From positions 434,001 to 498,000 of the forward strand of contig SADC01001370.1 in NCBI GenBank assembly GCA_004194705.1: DNA of 64,000 nucleotides, read 5' to 3'. The translations under genes were made by a program, and so were the position numbers. Under the pieces are notes generated by a model. It was not told the origin of the DNA. It did no database searches and saw only the letters and a program-made list of their open reading frames with translations. Origin of the DNA: Ditylenchus dipsaci. Lineage: Eukaryota > Nematoda > Chromadorea > Rhabditida > Anguinidae. This document shows positions 58,526-64,000 of this stretch, piece by piece. Within the stretch, counting starts at the first letter, position 1. Each line of letters starts with the position of its first letter.

Positions 58526-59395
58526 CAAGAAATTTGACAACGAAAATCAGTTTTTAAAAAAATATGCAAAATATTTGTCCCAGTTTTACATCACGGACAA
58601 AAACTAGATATTGTTCAAGCATATACTCGAGTATATTCTCGATTAAGAACCCTAATATTTACCGAAAATTTTACGAGAGTTTAAATGATAATCAAAGCCT
58701 GATTTGTGATATGTGTGATCTATGTGATTATGATTCTCATCATTTATCTGGGTTTCAACCTGTATGAATAAAAAACAAGGTTAGCGGTCATCACCCAACC
58801 CTATTTATTACTGGTTTCTGTTTTAATAACATGTGCAATTTAGTTAGAAAATAAAATTTTGAATTTTTGAAATAAATAACAAAAAGACGGTGTGATGTAA
58901 TTGTGCCAAGAAAAAGTGATTTTGCACTGAGAAAAAGTAAATTTGCACAAAGAAAAAGTAAATTTGTGCCTGAAAAAGTAAATTTGCTCCAAAAAAGTGT
59001 ATTTGCGCCCAAAAAAAGTTTATTCGAGCCAAATTATTTTGCACCAAGAAAAAGTAAATCTGCGCCATAAAAAAGTGTATTTGCACCAAAAAAGTTTATT
59101 TGCGCCGAAAAAAAGTTTATTTGCGCCAAATAATATTTGCGCCATAAAAAGTGTATTTGTGCCAAAATAAAGTGAATTTGCGCCATAAAAAATGATTATC
59201 CAAAAAATATGGTGTATGTGTACGGCTCAGTAGAAATTAGATTAAGTACATTTCTAGTACTTCCATATTACCACGTAGCGTTTACAGCATAATATCGAAG
59301 AAAAAGACTTTGCAACACTTTCAGGGTCTAACTTTCTTCTTTTTTCAGTCATTCTTCGTTCTTATCACAGTTATCTTGAATAAAACAAAGAACAA

Positions 59396-59660
59396 ATGCC
59401 GCGTCAAATTACTGACATCAAAGAGTTTCTGTTGACTGCTCGTCGCAAGGATGCCAAGTCAGTGAAGATTAAGAAGAACCCTGAAAATGTTAAGTTTAAG
59501 GTTGGTTTTTTTATCGATTTGACCTGAAATCACTTAGCTATAATTTTTTCAGGTTCGATGCAGTCGTTTTCTGTACACTTTGGTTGTGGAAGATAAGGAG
59601 AAGGCCGAAAAGCTAAAGCAATCCTTGCCTCCAGGGCTTCAAGTCAAAGAGCTTAAGTAG
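59396..59660 (+). CDS. RPL38: Ribosomal protein eL38 (RPL38), two exons
   Basis: Large-subunit ribosomal protein. Exon 1 (59396-59500) encodes [20 protein letters not shown] and on to NVKFK. Exon 2 (59553-59660) begins [12 protein letters not shown] and ends [10 protein letters not shown] then TAG. The total is 70 residues, the usual family length, with no frame break. The intron is 52 bp with donor GTTGGT and acceptor TTTTTTCAG. A TTTTTTCAG just upstream (about 59340-59348) may be a 5' UTR or trans-splice acceptor. AATAAA lies at 59705. Confidence 0.97.
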
Positions 59661-59704
59661 ATCATTCTGTTGGCTTTGTTGTTAAATTTTTATTTGGTTG
59701 TCCA

Positions 59705-59710
59705 AATAAA
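59705..59710 (+). promoter_or_regulatory. Polyadenylation signal of RPL38
   Basis: AATAAA lies 45 bases after the eL38 stop codon. Confidence 0.7.
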
Positions 59711-60084
59711 ACACTTTGGTGTTTTCCGTTCCGTTTTCCGTTCCGTTTAACCTCCCTAGTTTTTTTGCCTTGACTTCAAGTTATTTTTTAATAGAATTTT
59801 TCGTTAAAGTTTTGCATAACAGTAAATAGAGGACATGCCGTATATCTTTTATTATCGGACCAATTCTAATAGACGACCCCTCGAGGACCTATATCAAATT
59901 TACAACTTGTTATAATTACTATTTTGCAAATCTGTCTTATGTCTTTTCTTAACTTCAACGAGCTCAACTGATTTCACTCTTTTGATTTTGGTTGAGCAGT
60001 CGAAAGTATAAATGTTGAACCAAAAAATTTCTGATTTTGGAGAGGTCTAGAAATAAACCGCCCTTGTTCGGTTATAAGAGAATG

Positions 60085-60638
60085 CAGTCGAGGTTCGATA
60101 ACCCGGCGCACCTCGGTCCTTAAGGTGCCGGGTTATTGAAGCGTAACTTCACTTTATTTATTTTCTGGCCAACAAATTCAGTTAGACTAAGGTGCCGGGC
60201 TATCGAGGTTTTTTACTGTATACAGTCAACCCTCGATTTAACGGCACACAAAAATAGACCAATTTGGTCGGCATTGACTAAGATTTAGTCAAGGTGAACC
60301 CTTGATTTAACGGCACCCCGGCCCGATCTCCAGGGTGCCGTTAAATCGAGGGTTGACTGTATTCAGTTACGGATGGAAGTCTATCTATTGGTAATGATCT
60401 ATAAACAGAGCAAATAAGAAAAAATACATGAATAACAAGAAAAATTTGCCAATACAGTCTACTCTCGATAAACTGGCACCCCTGGGACCAGCCTGGGGTG
60501 CCAGTTTATCGGGGTGCCAGTTTAGTGGGATGTTACTTTGCCTAATTTCTCTGTCGGCCAGCAAATAGGGCTTTTTCAAAGTGCCAGTTTATCGAGGGTG
60601 CCAGTTTATTGGAGTGCCAGTTTAACGAGAGTAGACTG
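60085..60638. mobile_element. Cluster of three pogo/Tigger-like MITEs
   Basis: The elements are 60085-60218 (inner motif GTGCCGGGTTAT), 60223-60359 (GGTGCCGTTAAATCGAGG) and 60455-60638 (GGTGCCAGTTTATCGAG). The first two are separated only by TATA. Each ends in CAGTC/GACTG-type termini next to TA, except for one TG at 60083. Confidence 0.82.
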
Positions 60639-61009
60639 TAAATTGTCTAAAACACAACGCAATAGACGAGTACCAGTTTCGGTGATCACAATTACAAAAA
60701 AAAAATAATCAATTGTCACTAGAGCTGGCCAGGAAGATATGCCACTGTTCTAATTACTGTTGAAAGGTGGGCTGAAAGCTGTTAAGAATATAGTCTTGAC
60801 ACGAAAGGCTTAACCCAAATTTTCTATTTTCAAATGTGGTTTTTGAGCCATATCTTGTCCACAACCCAGTGTTAATATGTTGAACAAACTTGTGCAGAAT
60901 AAAAAGTTAGGTTAGCATCATCAAAATCACAATTCAAAGTTCTTTCGAAGAATCGAAAATGCAGAAAATATTTTTGCGAATTATTTTCCTATTTGAATAT
61001 AAAATTTAA

Positions 61010-61620
61010 ATTACTAAATTACACTTTTTGGCCAGAGCCAAAAGTGAGTTTTTAAGGGGGTCTAAGTATTTCGTTTGGCCCTAAACGATAGAAATTATTT
61101 TTTGGTATTGTACCCCGTTTTGGTCACTGGAGCTTTGCAAAAGCTTCTTTGTGCATTTTTGATCATGAGTACTTCTCGGAATCATGTCTAAGGTAAGTGC
61201 GTGCGCGCATCTCTAACTCTCAAGTCCCCTGCGCCCCCGAAGGGGTAGGGGCAGGGGCTTTAGGGCTTGGAGTTGAGATGCGCACACCCACATACCTCAG
61301 ACACAAATCACTCGAAAGTGACTCTGGATGCATGAAAAAGCATGCATACCAGAGTTTCTTTATGCGGTAGGCCCAGTTAACAAAATTATGTTCAAATTCC
61401 ATCTTTTTGAGTCGAAAAATGACCAAAAACCATAGGGGGGACCAAGGCGAAAAATGTTCAAAAGCCTCAGGGGGGACCAAGGCAATCGAATTTTTTTTCG
61501 AAAAATGCCCTCCCACACTTTTTTTTGCCGTTTCTATCGTTTTTAGGGCATATGAAATACTTAGACATCAAAAAACTCACTTTTGGCTCTGGCCAAATAG
61601 TGTACTTTAGCCAAATTTTA
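61010..61620. repeat. Repeat family A copy with TGGCCAGAGCCAAAAGTGAG arms
   Basis: The arms TTGGCCAGAGCCAAAAGTGA and its complement flank a GTGTGCGCATCTC hairpin core at 61190-61300. The outer arms differ from those of 54610-55530. Confidence 0.75.
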
Positions 61621-61831
61621 TCTCTTAGATTAGGCGAATTATCATTTACCCATAACAGGTTATAGCTCAATGGGAGTCGACTAGGTCGTCCGATCTGGCA
61701 TTGTCGAGCAACGTTGGGATCGACTGGTAGATGGTTCCTAATTTTGAACAAATTTTAATCGCAAACAAAAAATAATTCGAAACATATTTTCGCAGTAAAA
61801 AGCTGTCCCCCGGGAATTCAAAAAGGGTAAA

Positions 61832-62323
61832 GCGGAATTTCGCAGCTAATTCTCATAATTTTGCAGCAAATTCTCGTAATTTTGCAGCAAATGTTTCATA
61901 AAATGACTTGGATTGCTCAGAAACCCACCCTGGAGTGGTCAAAGGCCCCTGAAAGTTGGTTTTTTGGGGTTCACTAAAGGGGGGCGGGGCAAACTTTTTG
62001 CGAAAATTCGATTGGGCGGATCAGAATTCCGGTCCGATGGGCTTAATTGCTCAAAATTCCAGGTTTATGACGGTTTTGAGTGGTTCAGGGCGGAATTCTG
62101 AGCGATTAAGCCGATCGGAGCGAAATTCTGATCCGCCCAATCGAATTTTCGCAAAAAGTTTGCCCCGCCCCCCCCTTTAGTGAACCCCTAAAAAACCAAC
62201 TTTCAGGGGCCTTTGATCACTCCAGGGTGAGTTTCTGAGCAATCCAAGTCATTTTATGAAACATTTGCTGCAAAATTACGAGAATTTGCTGCAAAATTAC
62301 GAGAATTAGCTGCAAAATTCCGT
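61832..62323. repeat. Near-perfect palindrome of about 490 bp
   Basis: It runs from CGGAATTTCGCAGCTAATTC to GAATTAGCTGCAAAATTCCG. The arms include GAAAATTCGATTGGGCGGAT and TTGGATTGCTCAGAAAC. No coding sequence was recognised. Confidence 0.8.
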
Positions 62324-62527
62324 AATGCCCATTCGAAAACTCGAAATCGCCATTGTCATCAAAGGCGACGGTCCCTTAAGAGCGCAGGATTAGCTGGGTC
62401 AAGGGTTAAGAAAAAAGCTTTATAATATCTCCATCATAATTGTGTTTCTCACCCTCAGGTTATTCGGGTATCCGAACAATGTAAGCGGTAATAATTCTTT
62501 TTTTTTCCAACAATGCTTACGTATCTT

Positions 62528-64000
62528 AAAGGGCATGCTCGCGCCCGATGGAATAATTCTTTCATTTCAAATTGGCGGGTACCAGGCACGCCAGAGATTT
62601 TGAATTTCAAAATCGTGTTTGAAACATTTCGATTGTTTTTTTAGCCTTCCAATGTTTTCGCTTGTCATTTTCTCGAATCGCCCTAGCAGATCTGACCAAT
62701 TGGCTGTTCTGGTAGGAAATATCGAAGTCGAAAGCTAGTAGTATCTTTATTTTATTGCTGCTGTGTAATGATAGTTATTCTTACGCATTTTCAGCCTCTA
62801 TTTGGACACCTGACAGCTCGGCGTCTTACATTAGATAAGTTTTTCTCATATTTTCCGCCGTCTTTTGCTTTTTTTCTCTTGTGTGTTTTAGTGCCTGCAG
62901 ATGCAAGAAGCGAGTGAAAGCAAGTGACGGTGACTGAAAGAAGTTAGCGCTCTTCGAAGCTGGCCGCCTTCTATCGGAACTGTTTATGGCTATCGTCAGC
63001 GAGCAGGGTGATAAGCTACGAGACTATAGTTGCCGAGCTGTTGTCCAACTGCGAAAAGTGTAAGATAAGGCAAGATTTTGAAGTTTTGGTACTGGGTCAT
63101 GGACTAAGTCGGACAAGTCAAGGTTGCGTTCTGCATCTGTGCATCTGCGTGGGACAGAGGCGTACGCAGGAAGGGGGGAAGGGGGCACTTGCCCAGTCAG
63201 ATTTTTTTAAAAACGGTGTAGGTAAAATGGCCTCGAAAATTTGAAAAACGTTGTATGTAAAGTGGCCTGGTGCCCCCTCCGTCAGAAATTCCTGCGTACG
63301 CCACTGACCTGGGATGACGTCCATTCGTACATCGGAAGTATCAAAAAGAAGAGGTCCAATATCGCTGGCATTAGATAAGTTTTTCCCATATTTTCTGCCG
63401 TCTGTTGCTTTTTTTCTCTTGTGTGTTTTAGGTGAGTGCATTTGCGAGGTGGAAGATGACGTCACTTGTGATTGGACCCTGGCTTCGTTTCTCAGCCTTA
63501 ATGTTTTTTCTGGCTCACAGTGAATGATCAACCAGCATGTGCACGTGAGCGCGAGCGATTTTAAAATTTCTGGTTCGGTAGGCCGAGCCGATCCTTGTAC
63601 ATGCCTGTTGTCAGCCCGTGTAAGATCCGATGGAAAGTCAAAGCTTATCGTTCCAGAGAAGAGTCATTAGAAAGAAATTTGGAGAAATACTGAGTGTCAC
63701 AAAAAGATCTCGTTCCCTCTTATGTTTTATTGCTATACTGTGTTCGCATAAAGTCTTTAAAAAATTGGTATTGTGACTTTTCGTGAATCACATTTGACAG
63801 TTTGCCGGATAAGTCGGCCATTAGGAGCCACATTCCAGGATTAAATCTCACGCGATTTCCCAGTCTGTACTAACATGTATGTCCATTATGTATATTCCCT
63901 CAATGACTGACAGATTAATTATTCAGTCCTCTGGACTTTGGAAGATTGGGATGACATAACAACACTGCATCGACAAAATCTCTTTAAACTTTTCAATCAC
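62528..64000. other. Right-edge region, no confident gene
   Basis: It contains a TTAAAGGGCATGCTCGCGCC end (62528), a direct duplication of about 70 bp (62829-62890 and 63370-63432, ATTAGATAAGTTTTTC...TTGTGTGTTTTAG) and a CAG(T/A)GGCGTACGCAGGAA MITE (63155-63306). The MITE is flanked by GCGTGGGA and ACCTGGGA, a decayed duplication. The duplicated pieces end in TTTTAG like splice acceptors, so an unrecognised gene is possible. Confidence 0.35.

Larger units (their letters stand above)
56812..59209. mobile_element. hAT-type element (TTTTTTTGGCGCAAATACAC iterons)
   Basis: The element is 56820-59201. The ends are CGGGTAATCATTTTTATGGC and GCCATAAAAAATGATTATCC, flanked by the 8-bp run AAAAAATA on both sides (56812-56819, 59202-59209). 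Each roughly 350-bp arm carries about fifteen GGCGCAAATAAACTTTTT-like units. A 69-bp pogo-like MITE and a Tc1-like remnant are nested inside. Confidence 0.85.

Overview
The window is animal nuclear DNA that is AT-rich, packed with transposons and sparsely populated with genes. Its protein genes have many short GT-AG introns (mostly 40-70 bp), standard stop codons, and splice-acceptor-like TTTCAG sequences just upstream of several start codons. One gene is a LIPS-type class 2 secreted lipase, a family best known from nematodes. The best fit is a small invertebrate such as a nematode, possibly one that uses spliced-leader trans-splicing. This is inference; the species cannot be read from the sequence.

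Seven protein genes and one tRNA can be supported. On the minus strand are: an unrecognised Cys-rich gene cut by the left edge (117-1187); ETF-ubiquinone oxidoreductase in 15 exons (16364-21709); a Trm9/ALKBH8-type tRNA methyltransferase in 7 exons (35741-38545); an intron-containing tRNA-Leu(CAA) (38969-39076); a secreted lipase in 11 exons including 20-nt and 11-nt microexons (39748-43644); and RNA polymerase I/III subunit AC19 in 5 exons (49854-50945). On the plus strand are ribosomal proteins eL29 (22251-22692) and eL38 (59396-59660). They belong to mitochondrial electron transfer, tRNA wobble modification, lipid digestion, polymerase assembly and translation, and do not form an operon.

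Almost everything else is DNA transposons and foldback/MITE elements. Ten elements carry perfect 8-bp target duplications visible in the sequence, as expected for hAT transposons. Two contain hAT transposase remnants (1610-4288, 32379-34938) and one contains a Ulp1-like protease (47138-49027). Others are pogo/Tigger-like MITEs flanked by TA, TTAA-bounded foldbacks, and mariner/Tc1 remnants. Insertions are nested: 1453-6160 is one foldback split by three later elements.

The most unusual signal is modular structure. Elements share a short terminal sequence (TTACTACTCAT, CAGTGTTTTC, or CAGTC...TCGATA) but each copy fills its arms with a different short motif, repeated on both arms. A second signal is that ETF-QO, the lipase, eL29 and probably Trm9 each need one or more single-base insertions to restore frame, while eL38 and AC19 are intact. 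This points to residual assembly indels, or less likely to decay or frameshifting.
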